A DNA stretch of 64,000 nucleotides from Okapia johnstoni. Lineage: Eukaryota > Chordata > Mammalia > Artiodactyla > Giraffidae. The stretch covers positions 20,793,001 to 20,857,000 of the forward strand of contig CM044311.1 of NCBI GenBank assembly GCA_024291935.2, read 5' to 3'. The position numbers and the translations under genes were made by a program. The notes below the pieces were generated by a model. It did no database searches and was not told where the DNA came from. It saw only the letters and a program-made list of their open reading frames with translations. Positions 48,543 through 60,176 of the stretch are shown piece by piece (position 1 is the stretch's first letter; every line of letters starts with the position of its first letter).

Positions 48543-48675
48543 AAAAATTCAATTCAATTCTTAGAGTAACTACTTGCAATCGAGTGCTGACCCCACAAGT
48601 TAAGAGGTTAGTTCCACAAGGCTGCCCCATCTCAGATGCCAACTCCAAGTAGGGTTCCCACACTTCTGCCCAGTT

Positions 48676-49487
48676 AGTCACTCAATCATTTCAGTCGCTA
48701 TCATGTCCAACTCTTTGCAACCCATGGACTGCAGCAGCCAGGCTTCTCTGTCCATCACCAATACCCGGAGGTTACTCAAACTCATGTCCATTGGGTCAGA
48801 GATGTCACCCAATCATCTCATCCTCTGTTGTCCCCTTCTCCTCCTGCCTTCAAACTTTCCCAGCATCAGAGTCTCTTCCAATGAGTCAGTTCTTCGCATC
48901 AGGTGGCCAAAGTTTTGGAGTTTCAGCTTCAGCATCAGTCCTTCCAATGAATATTCAGAACTGATTTCCTTTAGGATGAATTGATTGGATCTCCTTGCAA
49001 TCCAAGGGACTCTCAAGAGTCTTCTCCAACACCACAGTCTAAAAGCTTCGATTCTTTGGTGCAGCTTTCTTTATAGTCCAACTCTCACAACCATATATGA
49101 CTACTGTAACAACCATAGCTTTGACTAGATGGACTTTTGTTGGCAAAGTAATGTCTCTGCTTTTTAATATGCTGTCTAGGTTGGTCATACCTTTTCTTCT
49201 AAGGAGTAAACATTTTTTTAATTTCATGGCTGCAGTCACCATCTGCAGTGATTTGGGAGCCCCCTCCAATAAATAAATAAATAAATAAATAAATATATAA
49301 ATCAGCCACCATTTCCACTGGTTCCCCATTTATTTGCCATGAAGTAATGAGGCCTGATGCCATGATCTTAGTTTTCTGAATATTGAGCTTTAAGCCAACT
49401 TTTTCACTCTCCTCTTTCACTTTCATCAAGATGCTCTTTAGTTCTTCTTTGCCCTCTGCCATAAGGGTGGTTTCATCTGCAGATGAC
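48676..49487 (-). mobile_element. BovB LINE 3' portion, antisense
   Basis: On the minus strand: KVKEESEKVGLKLNIQKTKI and TKIMASGLITSWQI, then the KSRDITLPTKVHLVKAMV region, and the WLDG-distal 3' part ending near 48676. The frame is broken and contains an internal ATTT microsatellite. The tail lacks a long TGAAC run, so its 3' edge is approximate. Confidence 0.92.
49266..49301. repeat. (AAAT)n microsatellite inside BovB
   Basis: About eight AAAT/AATA units replace the short TTTATTTTT-like stretch found here in other BovB copies (compare 46950-46960), so the repeat grew inside the element. Confidence 0.92.
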
Positions 49488-50060
49488 AGAAGACACACAC
49501 AGAACCCATGTTCAATTATTTGCTAGACTGAATCACAGAACTTAGAAAAGCACTGTATTTATGACTGTTGTTTTATGATAAAGGATACAAATGAACAACC
49601 CAGTGAAGAGTTACACGGAGAACATTCTGCAAGGGTCTAGAGCACAGGAGCCTCTGTCCCAGAGGAGTCAGGCTGTCCAACACTACATTCACCAACCCAG
49701 AAACTTCCCCAAATATTGACATTCTGAGTTTTTGTTTTAATTAAACTGCTATTATATAAGCACAATTGATTTAATTGCTAGCCATGGGTGATTGAACTCA
49801 ATCTCCAACTGGTATCCCTTCCCCAAGGATTGAGGAATGGAGGTGAAAGTTCTAACCCTCTAATCATCTGGTTAATTTTTCTGGAGGCTAGTCACCCTCT
49901 GAAATCATCCAGCTCCCTCTACCCCTATACACACACCTGAATCATCTCATTAACATACAACAGACATTCCTATCATTGGGAAACTCCAAGAGTCTTAGCT
50001 CTGTGCCAGAAACCAGGGACAAATCAAATATACATTTTATTATACTACAGATAGTCACTT
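49488..50060. mobile_element. Ancient LTR-like repeat (probable)
   Basis: GCCATGGGTGATTGAACTCA, GTGAAAGTTCTAACCCTCTA, TCTGGTTAATTTTTCTGGAG and CTCTGTGCCAGAAACCAGGG follow the block order of an old mammalian solitary LTR-type repeat. No coding region of a retrovirus is present. Family not fixed; boundaries approximate. Confidence 0.5.
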
Positions 50061-50084
50061 TAGTGGTTATGTTACCTTATATAG

Positions 50085-50770
50085 TGTTCCATCTTAGCAG
50101 AAGGAAGAGATTCTCCAGCTGTCTGTGAAATGATATGTAGGTTCCAGGAGCTGAGAATAATCCCAGTTGACAGCCAGTAAGAAAGCAGGGAGATCCAACC
50201 AGTCCATCCAAAAGGAGATCAGTCCTGGGTGTTCATTGGAAGGACTGATATTGAAGCTGAAACTCCAATACTTTGGCCACCTCATGCGAAGAGTTGACTC
50301 ATTGGAAAAGACCCTGATGCTGGGAAAGATTGAGGGTAGGAGGAAAATGGTACAACAGAGGATGAGATGGCTGGATGACATCACCGACTTGATGGACATG
50401 AGTTTGGGTAAACTCCGGGAGTTGGTGATGGACAGGGAGGCCTGGCGTGCTGCAATTCATGGGGTCTCAAAGAGTCAGACACGACTGAGAGACTGAACTG
50501 AAATGAACTGAACTGAAGAAAGCAGGTAACTCTGTCTTACCTGCAAGGAAGTAAATTAACACCTAGTAAACTTGGAAGAGGAGGCAGAGCCTCTCTGATA
50601 AAATCATAGCCCTGGCCACCACCTTGATTCTGTCCTGGTTGAGACATTGCCCAGTGAATCCAGGAAAACCCTGCCCAGCAACCTGACCCAAGGAAACTGA
50701 GATAATGCATTTGCATTCATTTAAATCACTATTTATAATAATTTCTTATGCAGCAATAGAAAACAAGTTC
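50085..50770 (+). mobile_element. Ancient MaLR/MLT-like LTR remnant, split by BovB
   Basis: After removing the BovB insertion the sequence runs AGCCTCTCTG, CACCACCTTGATTCTGTCCT, AACTGAGATAATGCATTTGC and TTCTTATGCAGCAATAGAAA, resembling the 3' half of MLT-type LTRs. No internal viral genes. Identification is by block order only. Confidence 0.5.
50190..50515 (+). mobile_element. BovB 3' end with 11-bp TSD
   Basis: From GAGATCCAACCAGTCCATCC to the ACTGAAATGAACTGAACTG tail. The perfect repeats AAGAAAGCAGG (50179-50189 and 50516-50526) mark both edges. The coding part still reads [18 protein letters not shown] and [19 protein letters not shown] without a stop. Confidence 0.95.
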
Positions 50771-50827
50771 ACTTGTCCTCATGGAATTTATATTGTGTTG
50801 AGGGAGACAGATAATAAGTACCTCACT

Positions 50828-51030
50828 GTGCTGAGTCGCTTCAGTTGTGTCCCGCTATTTATGACCTTATGGACTGTGACCCACCAGGCTCCTCTGTCCA
50901 AGGGATTCTTCAGGCAAGAATCCTGGAGTGGATTTCTATTTTCTCCTCCAGGGGATCGTCCCAATCGAGGGATTGAACCTGAGTCTCTTAGGTCTCCTGC
51001 ATTGGCACGTGTGTTCTTTACCACTAGCAC
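50828..51030 (-). mobile_element. Bov-tA-type SINE
   Basis: Minus copy; head end near 51030 (GGTGGTGCTAGTGGTAAAGA on the minus strand), with a small extra CACCTTTACCACTAG duplication beyond it. It sits in a decayed older repeat. Confidence 0.9.
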
Positions 51031-53329
51031 CACCTTTACCACTAGCCCTAAATACCTAGTAAAAGCTATCAATAAACAATGCAATTACAGAAGAGAAGTG
51101 TTTTAACATACACTAATATAAGTTGGGTGGAAGAGGAGGTAGTATATAATGTCTAAAAGATGAGGAGTGAGAATTCCAGATCACTGCAAGAAGTCTCAAG
51201 GTTCAGAAATGAGAGGGGGCTTCTCACATTGTAGGAAGAGCTGAAGCGGTGCAGAGAAGAGCAAAAAAGTACAAGGAACAGACAGGAATGAGGTAGGGGA
51301 AGAGTCTGAACAGGAAGTAAGGGATCAGATAATGAAAACTCACAATAGTCATGTTATTTTTCCCTTTCTGAACTCTCAATAGCGTAAATGAAATCTCTTC
51401 TGTAGAATTTTTAAAATATTGACCATTTGTTTAAGAATTTTGACAGCTTATTCAATATTTTACAACTCTGCTGGTATATTTATTCTTCTCCCTTAGGCAA
51501 TGCTGATATTTTTTATTTTCACACAGTGGTTTATTTAACTGCTATATTCAACTTTGTATAGAATTGTAAAGAGAGTTCCAATAACTCATGTTATTGACAG
51601 GAGTCAATAACAGAGGGTGACATTTTATTCATCTAAGTGAGCTTTGGAATTAATTAACAATAATACTGTGCATTCTTTAGGAGTGAATCATTAAGAAGTT
51701 ATTCATGTTATGTTTCAATTGCTTTGTATTCATTTAGCAACTTTTACACATATAATGCCTACAGTTTCATAATGGCTGTTAGTTGAACATGATAAAATAT
51801 TCATCAGTGACAGTGGTGTGCTGGAGCTGGCTTGCAATGACTCATGAGAGTCCATTGTGAGTATCTCTTCCCAACCTCATGCTCAGTGATATCATGTTAG
51901 TTGCTTGAAATTGCCCGTGGTGTGAGTGGCAACACTACAAATCTGCAAACAATACAAATATAATATTTCTTTCCTCAAGAGAACCAGTTGTTAAACTTTG
52001 CAGCTAATTAATATAAATTTCAGCAAAATCCTTTTGCTTGTATATATCATACTTTGATTTTATATTACTCATAAAAGCAATTTTTGAAAAAAAAATACTT
52101 TGTTCAGTTGCATTTGTTGTATCTATTTATATAACCTTAGATTTGGTAGTCACATTTAGTGCAATAAAATTTAATTTACATTAATGAGAAGTTAATCAAA
52201 TAATAGTGTATTCTGGATGCTGAAGTTAATATAGATTTATCACATTTAATTATATTTACTAATTAGAAAATCTCCTCTCCATACCAACATCTTCTCATTC
52301 CCCAATTCAATTATCATCCAGGGATATAGTGTAGCTTTCTGCTCACACAGGTAATTGTTGGTAGGAAACTAAAATGTCTACAATGCTATAATTTTTTTTT
52401 TCCATCATATTAACTGGAAAGGAAAATGTGCCTAGTTCCACATCTATGCACAAGGGAAATATAGGAAGCAATTATGTCCTTCCCTGCAACATTTAATTTT
52501 TCAGAGAAGGCCTAAAAAGAAAAATAATACTGCATTTGTATCTTAGTGAAAAACAGTAAGTAATGAAAAACAAGAGTAACATGAGAGTTCTTTATTTTAG
52601 ATATGCCTTGTGTATTGGAGTGCCCGAATAAAGAATGAAAAAATATGTATAAATTTATGTTGTATATACTGTGGATTTATCTAAACACTATTCTGTTAAT
52701 AGTAGCTTATTTTCCTCTACTAATAACTATGAGTTACACTCACTAAAGTTTTCACCCCCCAATTTTTTTTATCCAGTTCTCTCTGGAAATTTAGGCTTGG
52801 GATTCCAGTTGCTTATACCAGTTTCTACCTAGGAAAACAATGAAAAGTATCAGATTGTAACTTTTATTGTGTAGCAGGCTCTATCATCAGGGGCCTCATT
52901 TTCTTCCCTGGCTATACCACCTTCTATTATTTTTGATATAAAAGAAAACTATCCACTGCCTTTGGAATGAGCAGTGAAAAGCAGTTTCCTGGCATTTAAT
53001 GTACAAGACTGATTCATAAGCCACTTTACACACTCATTCCTCTTCTCAGACTGTTCAAATTACACTTGGTTATTTATTGTACAGAAGATAAAACATTTTG
53101 TCAGCTTCTTGACATGTCATCTTTCATGTTTCTTTTCAAATACTGCAATTCAAAATCTCAGAAATTTTTACTTTTAGAATTTGATGATCTTTTTGAAAAT
53201 TAATCTGGAGGAATAAGTACATAGGAAGAAAAACGCTTGACATTCTCAACATTCTCTGTCTAAAATGCAAACTTTTCTATTACTTTAGATAATTAAAATT
53301 GTCACATCACTTCCCCACATTTTTTACTA
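51031..53329. other. Unassigned sequence, one possible old repeat
   Basis: 51140-51330 is purine-rich and resembles a widespread old mammalian repeat (GGAATGAGGTAGGGGAAGAG). From 51340 to 53330 nothing is recognised: AT-rich, no ORF above 60 codons, no RNA gene. A perfect 9-bp inverted repeat lies at 51590-51611. Confidence 0.5.
51590..51611. repeat. Perfect 9-bp inverted repeat, 4-nt loop
   Basis: GTTATTGAC, loop AGGA, GTCAATAAC. Confidence 0.9.
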
Positions 53330-54110
53330 TATATTAATATTAATGTTTTTGTCTAATAAATATTTTATAACACTTTATATGCCACTATCTGTTTTATATC
53401 TATTTTTTATTTGATCTGCTATATAATAATCTCTTCCATCAGTTCTAATGGTTGTTTCAGTTGATTCTCTTGGGTTTTCTGGGTGGATATTGCTTGAAAA
53501 TAGTTGTGATTTACTTTTCTAATTCTCTAATATTCATATATAATTTTCCTTATTTTTTGACATACTTACATTACTTAATCTCTTTATCCCCAAACTACAT
53601 TGAATGATTATTTTGATAGGTAGTAATTCTTCCTTTTTTATGATTTCAAGGAAAAAAAAATGAATTGCTCATCTGTGTATTACCTTTATTTTTAGTTTCA
53701 AATAGAATCTTATTCTAATTAAGGAATTTGTCTGTTCCAGTTAGGTAAAACGTTTTTTGCTTTTCTTTAAAACAAAAGTAGAATTTTACCAAGCCATATG
53801 TCAGTACATCCAGGATTTTCTCCTTTACCTCATTAACTTATTTTAATACACTAATATGCTTTCTAATTTTAAACAATTATGATATTCCCACAATAAAAGC
53901 TCCTCATTTTAGTATGCATCCTCCTTTTTTAAATAATGAGCTATATCTGCTTGCTAATATTTTATTAAAAGTATTGGGTTTTGCTGCCAAATAAGATTGA
54001 TCTATGATTTCTCTGTGTTGTGAGGCCTCTATCTCATTAGTATCATAGGACAATTTTCCAAACATCTTAAAAAATTATTTCTAGCTTTTAAAGCAATGCT
54101 ATGACTACTC
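53330..54110 (-). mobile_element. Old L1 RT-region remnant, antisense (probable)
   Basis: Block order follows the antisense L1 reverse-transcriptase region: TTTTCTCCTTTACCTCATTA, CTTATTTTAATACACTAATA, GTATGCATCCTCC, TGCTTGCTAATATTTTATTA, ATAAGATTGATCTATGATTT. Highly diverged. Confidence 0.58.
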
Positions 54111-54480
54111 CCTCCTTAAAACTTTATTTTGCAAAAACTTGTACCTTTCTTCTGTGTTTTCAGAACTATAGGATTAAAAAAACTGCAAAAAAAAAAAAAT
54201 TTTGTTTTCTAAGCACTTGTTTCTATCTTTGTGTTACGTCGAATTCCTGGAAAGCAAAAGAAGAGATGAGAATTCAAGTGATTTATTAAGGAACTATTTC
54301 CAAGAGTAATCCTCAAGGAAGAAAAGCAGGACAAGGAAGAAGGATGAAGCCAAGCTACGATATTTCGTACATTGTTCCATCGCATTTGATCTTGTGGAGA
54401 ACTCCGGAGTGTAAATTACACCTCTGAGACTGTCCCAGCTATGGGAAAGAGAACTAGCTTTCATGTTCTTTCTCTATGGT
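54111..54480. other. Unassigned sequence
   Basis: About 0.37 kb; an A run lies at 54187-54199. No gene or repeat family fixed. Confidence 0.5.
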
Positions 54481-54706
54481 GTGTGTGTGCATGCTATGTC
54501 ACTTCAGTCATGTCCAACTCTTTGTGACCCTATGGACCTCAGCCCACCAGGTTCCTCTGTCAATGGGATTCTCCAGGCAAGAATACTGGAGTCGGTTGCC
54601 ATGTCCTCCTCCAGGAGATCTTCTCCACCCAAGACTAGACACAGGTTTCTTGTGTCTCCTGCATTGGTAGGCAGGTTCTTTACCACTAGCTCCACCTGGG
54701 AAGCCC
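54481..54706 (-). mobile_element. Bov-tA-type SINE
   Basis: Minus copy, GTGTGTGTGCATGC tail at 54481 and head GGGCTTCCCAGGTGGAGCTA at 54706. Confidence 0.92.
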
Positions 54707-55402
54707 TCTACACTATGGTAACCGTGGTTAAAGGCTACCTGAAAAAGTAGTTAGAGGGGGACCATTTGGAGAGGAAAGTAGCATAAACCTCTGGAACCTC
54801 TAACAAAGAATTCTGAAAAATATGACAGGTGAAGTATTTAGAAGCTGGGGTACAGACACACAACACAGACGTATAAATCTGAGCATATCTGAGGGCACAG
54901 AATATCCACTATGACTATATTCTTTGATCATGACTTTGATCATGTAATGAATTGAATTTTCAACATTTCTTTCCAAAAATATATGAGAATTAATGATGGA
55001 CAGAGTATTAAAAGCTGAGGCTGAGCTCGAAACAGTTGAGCTGCCAGATGTCAAGACTAACTGAATAAAACAAGACAAAAGAGTTAAGCCTTCAATCAAT
55101 TGCTGTGATAGTATAAGCAAAAGGAGAACTCACCAACTCCCATGATGTTGCATTTTTCTTCACCGGACAGCACTGGTGGAAGGTCAAATGTATCAGCACA
55201 GACAAAGGTTCTCACTTCCAAGGGAGAGCCAAACAAAGAGCCTTTTGTTCTATGAACCTGGAGACCAGAAGGGGAGAGAGAATGGGTAAAGTTAGAAGTA
55301 GAAAATTACTGAGTCAAAGTGAAAAACGTGTTTTTAATCCTCCCCCTCAATCTGTAAGGAGATCTCAGCAGAAGTATCTAAGAAAGCTCATGGTGCAAGG
55401 CT
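54707..55402. other. Unassigned sequence
   Basis: About 0.7 kb. The 106-codon minus frame at 54800-55120 has no recognisable motif and no coding support. Nothing else identified. Confidence 0.5.
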
Positions 55403-55600
55403 CTGAGGTGGTGCTAGTGGTAAAGAGCCCATTTGCCAATGTAGGAGTCAAAAGAGATGCAGGCTGGATCCCTGGGTCTGGAAGATCCCCTGGAGGAGGG
55501 CATGGCAACCCACTCCAGTACTCTTGCCTGAAGAATATCATGGACAGAGGAGCCTGGCAGGCTACAATCCTTCAGGTCACACAGAGTCGGACACCACTGA
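55403..55600 (+). mobile_element. Bov-tA-type SINE
   Basis: Head GAGGTGGTGCTAGTGGTAAA (first bases eroded), body GGCAACCCACTCCAGTACTC, ending near GTCGGACACCACTGAATTGA. Confidence 0.9.
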
Positions 55601-55894
55601 ATTGATTTGGCACACATGCAAGTAAGGCTCCCAAAAGGACACCTCCAAATGGAGCAAAAAGGAGATCCTTAAGTTAAAAATGGAGCAATTCAAAGAGCAT
55701 GGCTGGATGGCTGGGTGGGGGGTGAGGGGTTGGTGGGAAGTTGCTGAGTGAGTGCTTGATTGAAACTCTCTTCAGAGGCCATAGTGCACTAGCTGTACCT
55801 CGGGTCTTGTGTGAGAGGGGAGCTTAGTCCCTTGAGACCTGCCAGATAAAGTTCTTGTGCTATCTATCAGTCAGGTCTGAAAAGTCACACATAA

Positions 55895-56629
<735 letters not shown>

Positions 56630-56795
56630 GAAAGTGAAGCTGGGGCCCAGGGTCAGAAGTCTAGTTTTATAGGCAACTGCCCTGTGATGTCAGTGGTGTA
56701 GCATGTTTGCCACTTTATTATATAGCTAAGCAGAATGTGTGTTTAATCTTTGGATGCTGAAGGAGATGGATGGGCTTTGGAGTGAATGTGGCAGT

Positions 56796-56819
56796 AAAAA
56801 AAAAAAAAAAAAAAAAAAA
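56796..56819. repeat. A24 run inside the RAN 3' UTR
   Basis: Twenty-four A residues within the UTR, upstream of further RAN UTR sequence. This is therefore not the copy's poly(A) tail but a slippage expansion of a shorter A-rich site in the parent. Confidence 0.92.
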
Positions 56820-57000
56820 CCTTCATTTTTTGGACCTGCATATTTAGATGTTTTGGAACACAGTTGTTTCCTCGAGTTTCAAATATAAGACTGCTATAGT
56901 CACATGACAATATTGAGATGTGGAATCTTGTTTGTTACTGTCATTCCCATTCCTTTTCGTTTAGAATCAGGATAAAGTTGTATTTCAAATATCAAAAAAA

Positions 57001-57016
57001 AAAAATACAATTTCTT
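57001..57016. repeat. Right target-site duplication of the RAN retrocopy
   Basis: AAAAATACAATTTCTT directly after the A tail. Its first A residues cannot be told from the tail itself. Confidence 0.96.
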
Positions 57017-57037
57017 AGGTCTCACGTTCAATAACTC

Positions 57038-57121
57038 TGTGTGTATACATATATACACACAGTCACACACACCCATACACACACTATATATACATATATC
57101 ACTTTCTTCCTGTATATATAT
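57038..57121. repeat. TA/CA compound microsatellite
   Basis: Mixed TATA, CACA and TGTG runs left of a SINE. Confidence 0.85.
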
Positions 57122-57123
57122 AT

Positions 57124-57327
57124 TTGCTGTTGTTTAGTTGCGAAGTCAGTCCAACTCTTTTACAATCCCATAGTCCACCAGGCTCCTCTATCCATGTGAT
57201 TTCCCAGGCAAGAACACTGGAATGCGTTGCCATTTCCTCCTCCAGGGGAATCTTCCAACCCAGGGATAGAACCCATGTCTTCTGCATTGCAGACAGATGC
57301 TTTACCACTGAGCCACTGAGAAAGCCT
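57124..57327 (-). mobile_element. Bov-tA-type SINE between microsatellites
   Basis: Minus copy with TTGCTGTTGTTTAGTTGC tail and head GGCTTTCTCAGTGGCTCAGT at 57327. Confidence 0.92.
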
Positions 57328-57334
57328 ATACATA

Positions 57335-57400
57335 CATATCTATCTATCTGTCTGTCTATCTATCTATCTATCTATCTATCTGTTTATCTATTCATATGTG

Positions 57401-57442
<42 letters not shown>
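57335..57442. repeat. (TATC)n plus (TG)n microsatellite
   Basis: About a dozen TATC/TGTC tetranucleotides followed by TTCATATGTGCA and about 19 TG units. Confidence 0.95.
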
Positions 57443-57443
<1 letters not shown>

Positions 57444-58261
57444 TATGGAAACCACATTAGTTTTAGACTAAGTTATTAAGTTACTTTTGTTGAATACAAG
57501 GTAAGATTATTGCATAGTATTAAGGATCATATACCTAGACACACAGCATGTACTGACCACTTTTATATTTGTAGTTACATGTTGTTACTGTATTTCAACA
57601 ATAATGATAAAACTCATAGTTTAGAGGACAAGCTGTGATAACTGCTTTCAGCATTCATGCTCAATTTGGGGGAAAATATCTTTCCTCAGTGGTGCTCAAT
57701 TTATTAGTGCTTTTAAAAAGTATTCAGAACAAAATTATAAGCCAAATGTAGTCTGGATTGCTGAATCATTATGTCAATGGTTTTCAAATTTTGTTCTAGT
57801 CCAGAATTCTTTCTTCAAAACTTTGAAAGATGAGTCAATTTATTAAATATTGCTCATTTTTTTTCATCATGAGGTACTACTTGAAAATACAAAATTCCTT
57901 TAGAATATAAATATGAGCTAAATTTTTAAATCATTTCTATTTAATCATACAACATTACTATAAATTTAGTACCCAGTGGGAAAGGCACACTGCACAATAG
58001 GATAGATATTGGTATTTTAAATATTTATTTCTTCCTTAACAATTAGCTGTCATTACAGCAATGATGATCAACTTTTGAATCCAGTTATATTTTGTACATA
58101 ACTAGACATATGGATTTAAGTTGTGGACCTGTCTCCCTTTTGCAATTAACCTGTGATTAAGAGCTTTCAATTATAAATTAGATGATCAGAATTAGAGATA
58201 TAGTTTTGAACATGAGACTGTGTAGTTGGATAGAATAAAATTAATCTTATATTACTATTAT
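57443..58261. other. AT-rich sequence, nothing recognised
   Basis: About 0.8 kb with no gene or repeat recognised. Confidence 0.55.
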
Positions 58262-58382
58262 TATTATTTTTTGTGGCCACACCACACATCACATGAGATC
58301 TTAGTTTCCTGACCAGGGATTGAATCCATATCCCCTGCATTGGAAGTGTGGAGTATTAACCACTGGATTGCCAGGAAAGTCC
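58262..58382 (-). mobile_element. CHR-2-like tRNA-derived SINE
   Basis: Minus strand reads AGGGACTTTCCTGGCAATCC at the head, CAATCCCTGGTCAGGAAACT as B box region, and ends GTGTGGCCACAAAAAATAA. Short CHR-type SINE, older than Bov-tA. Confidence 0.8.
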
Positions 58383-58589
58383 CTATTTTTTAATTGATAT
58401 GAAATGTATATTCTCTATAGTATAGTGCATAATACAAAAATATATATTACTTGATTCCAAACATAAATCTAAGTATATGCGTGCTTGTATATGAATAGTT
58501 TTTCACATTATAACTTAGATTATGTCCAGCTAACGAGTTAAATAAATAAAACAGAATATGTTTGCTAGTTCACATATGTGTGGCAGCCT

Positions 58590-59110
58590 TCACATTTATT
58601 TTTCAAATTTTTGAGACAAAATTCATGTAACAAAAAAGTATTCATTAAACATTTTAAGGTGTACTTTTTTCTTTCATTTGGTACATTTGCAACATTGCAC
58701 AACCATACCTTCTTTAAGTTCCAAGACATTTTCATCGTGCCAAAAGGAAACACTGCATACAGTAAGAAGGAATTACTCATTTCCCTTTCACCCAACCTCT
58801 GGAAATTCTTTGTCTGCCTTATGTTTCTATGGACGTATCACTTCAGAAAGTTTCATATATATGGAATCCTACAATATGTGACATTTTGTGGCTTCTATCA
58901 TTTAGAATAATTTTTAGTAGCTCATCTTCATTGTAGAATAGTATTTCTTTTCTTGGCAGAACAATGTTTTACTCTACGGGTACACTACTATTTTTTATCC
59001 ATTCATCAGTTGATGGACATGACCTGATTTTACCTTTTGGTTGTGGTGATTACTGCTGCTATGAAAATTTGCATAAAATTATTTGTTTGAATACATGTGT
59101 GCTACAAATA
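58590..59110 (-). mobile_element. Old L1 (L1M-type) 3' UTR remnant, antisense
   Basis: CATTTTCATCGTGCCAAAAG, CCAACCTCTGGAAATTCTTT, ATATGGAATCCTACAATATG, then TTATCCATTCATCAGTTGAT and TGGACATGACCTGATTTTAC: the reverse complement of an old L1 3' end. No coding content. Confidence 0.72.
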
Positions 59111-59142
59111 ACAAAAATTATTTATTTGATTACGTGTGTGCT
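59075..59142. repeat. Short tandem duplication, 39-bp period
   Basis: AAAATTATTTGTTTGAATAC near 59075 and AAAATTATTTATTTGATTAC near 59114, each followed by a (A/G)TGTGTGCTA block. Confidence 0.8.
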
Positions 59143-59226
59143 ATGGTTAAAGGAATGAAGAGTGAAATATATATAGTGCTTGACTTCATGAAGCTTACAT
59201 TCTTATCTGGAAATAAGAATTCCAAA

Positions 59227-60176
59227 GATAATTAAGTCCCATTTGTTTATTTTTGTTTATATTTCCATTATTCTAGGAGAGAGATCCCAAAAGATCTTCC
59301 TGTGATTTTTGTTAGAGTGTTCTGCCTATGTTTCCCTCTAAGTATTTTACAATATCAGGTCACACATTTAGTACTTTAATCCATTTTGTGTTTAATTGTA
59401 TCCATGGTGTTAGAGAATGTTCTAATTTAATTCTTTCACATGTAGCTGTCCAATTTTCCCAGCACCATTTATTGAAGAGACTGTCTTTTCTCCATTGTAT
59501 ATTCTTGCCTCCTTTGTCATAGAGTAAATGATCATAGACGCACGGGTCTAGGTCTGGGCTTTCTATCCTGTTCCATCGAGCTATATTTCTGCTTGTGTGC
59601 CAGTGTCATGCTGTTTTGGTTACTGTAGCTTTGTAGTACAGTCTCAAGACAAGGAACCTGATGGCATCAGCTCCACTTTTCTTTCTCAAGTTTTCTTTAG
59701 ATGTTCAGGATATTTTCTGTCTCCACACAAACTTAAAACTTTTTGGTTTTTTTTTTTTTTTTTTGGTCTAGTTCTGTGAAAAAATTTGATAGGGATTGCA
59801 TTGAATCCATAGATTGCCATGGGAAGCATAGTTACTTTAATAACAATGATTCTTCTAATCCAAGAATATGATATATCTTTCCATCTGTTTGTGTCTTCTT
59901 TGATTTCTTTCATCAGTATCCTATATTTTTCTAATACAGGTCTTGGCCTCCTTAGGTATGTTTGTCCCTAGATATTTTATTCTTTTTGATGTGTGGTAAC
60001 TGGTATTGTTTCTTTAATTGCTCTTTCTGATCTTTTGTTGTTAGTGTATAGAAATGCAACAAATTTCTGTGTATTAATTTTGTATTCGCAACTTTGCCAG
60101 ATTTGCTAATGAGTTCTCTTATTTATATGGTTCCATCTTCATGATTCTCTATTTGTATTATCATGTTATCTGCACC
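59227..60176 (-). mobile_element. Inverted 5' part of a twin-primed L1
   Basis: Antisense L1 ORF2 downstream of the RT: GCACCATTTATTGAAGAGAC, TCCTTTGTCATAGAGTAAAT, GGTTACTGTAGCTTTGTAGT, GATAGGGATTGCATTGAATC, GTTATCTGCACC. Its left edge (ATTAAGTCCCATTTG) corresponds in L1 to the base where the sense part on the right begins. Confidence 0.85.

Noticed and set aside
49488..50770. Endogenous retrovirus with genes
   Set aside because: Only LTR-like blocks are present; no gag, pol or env reading was seen between or around them.
54800..55120. 106-codon minus-strand frame
   Set aside because: No recognisable domain, no coding context, length within chance expectation for this much sequence.
58578..58910. 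110-codon aromatic-rich frame as a membrane protein
   Set aside because: It is antisense old L1 3' UTR; the Phe/Leu richness comes from T-rich sequence.
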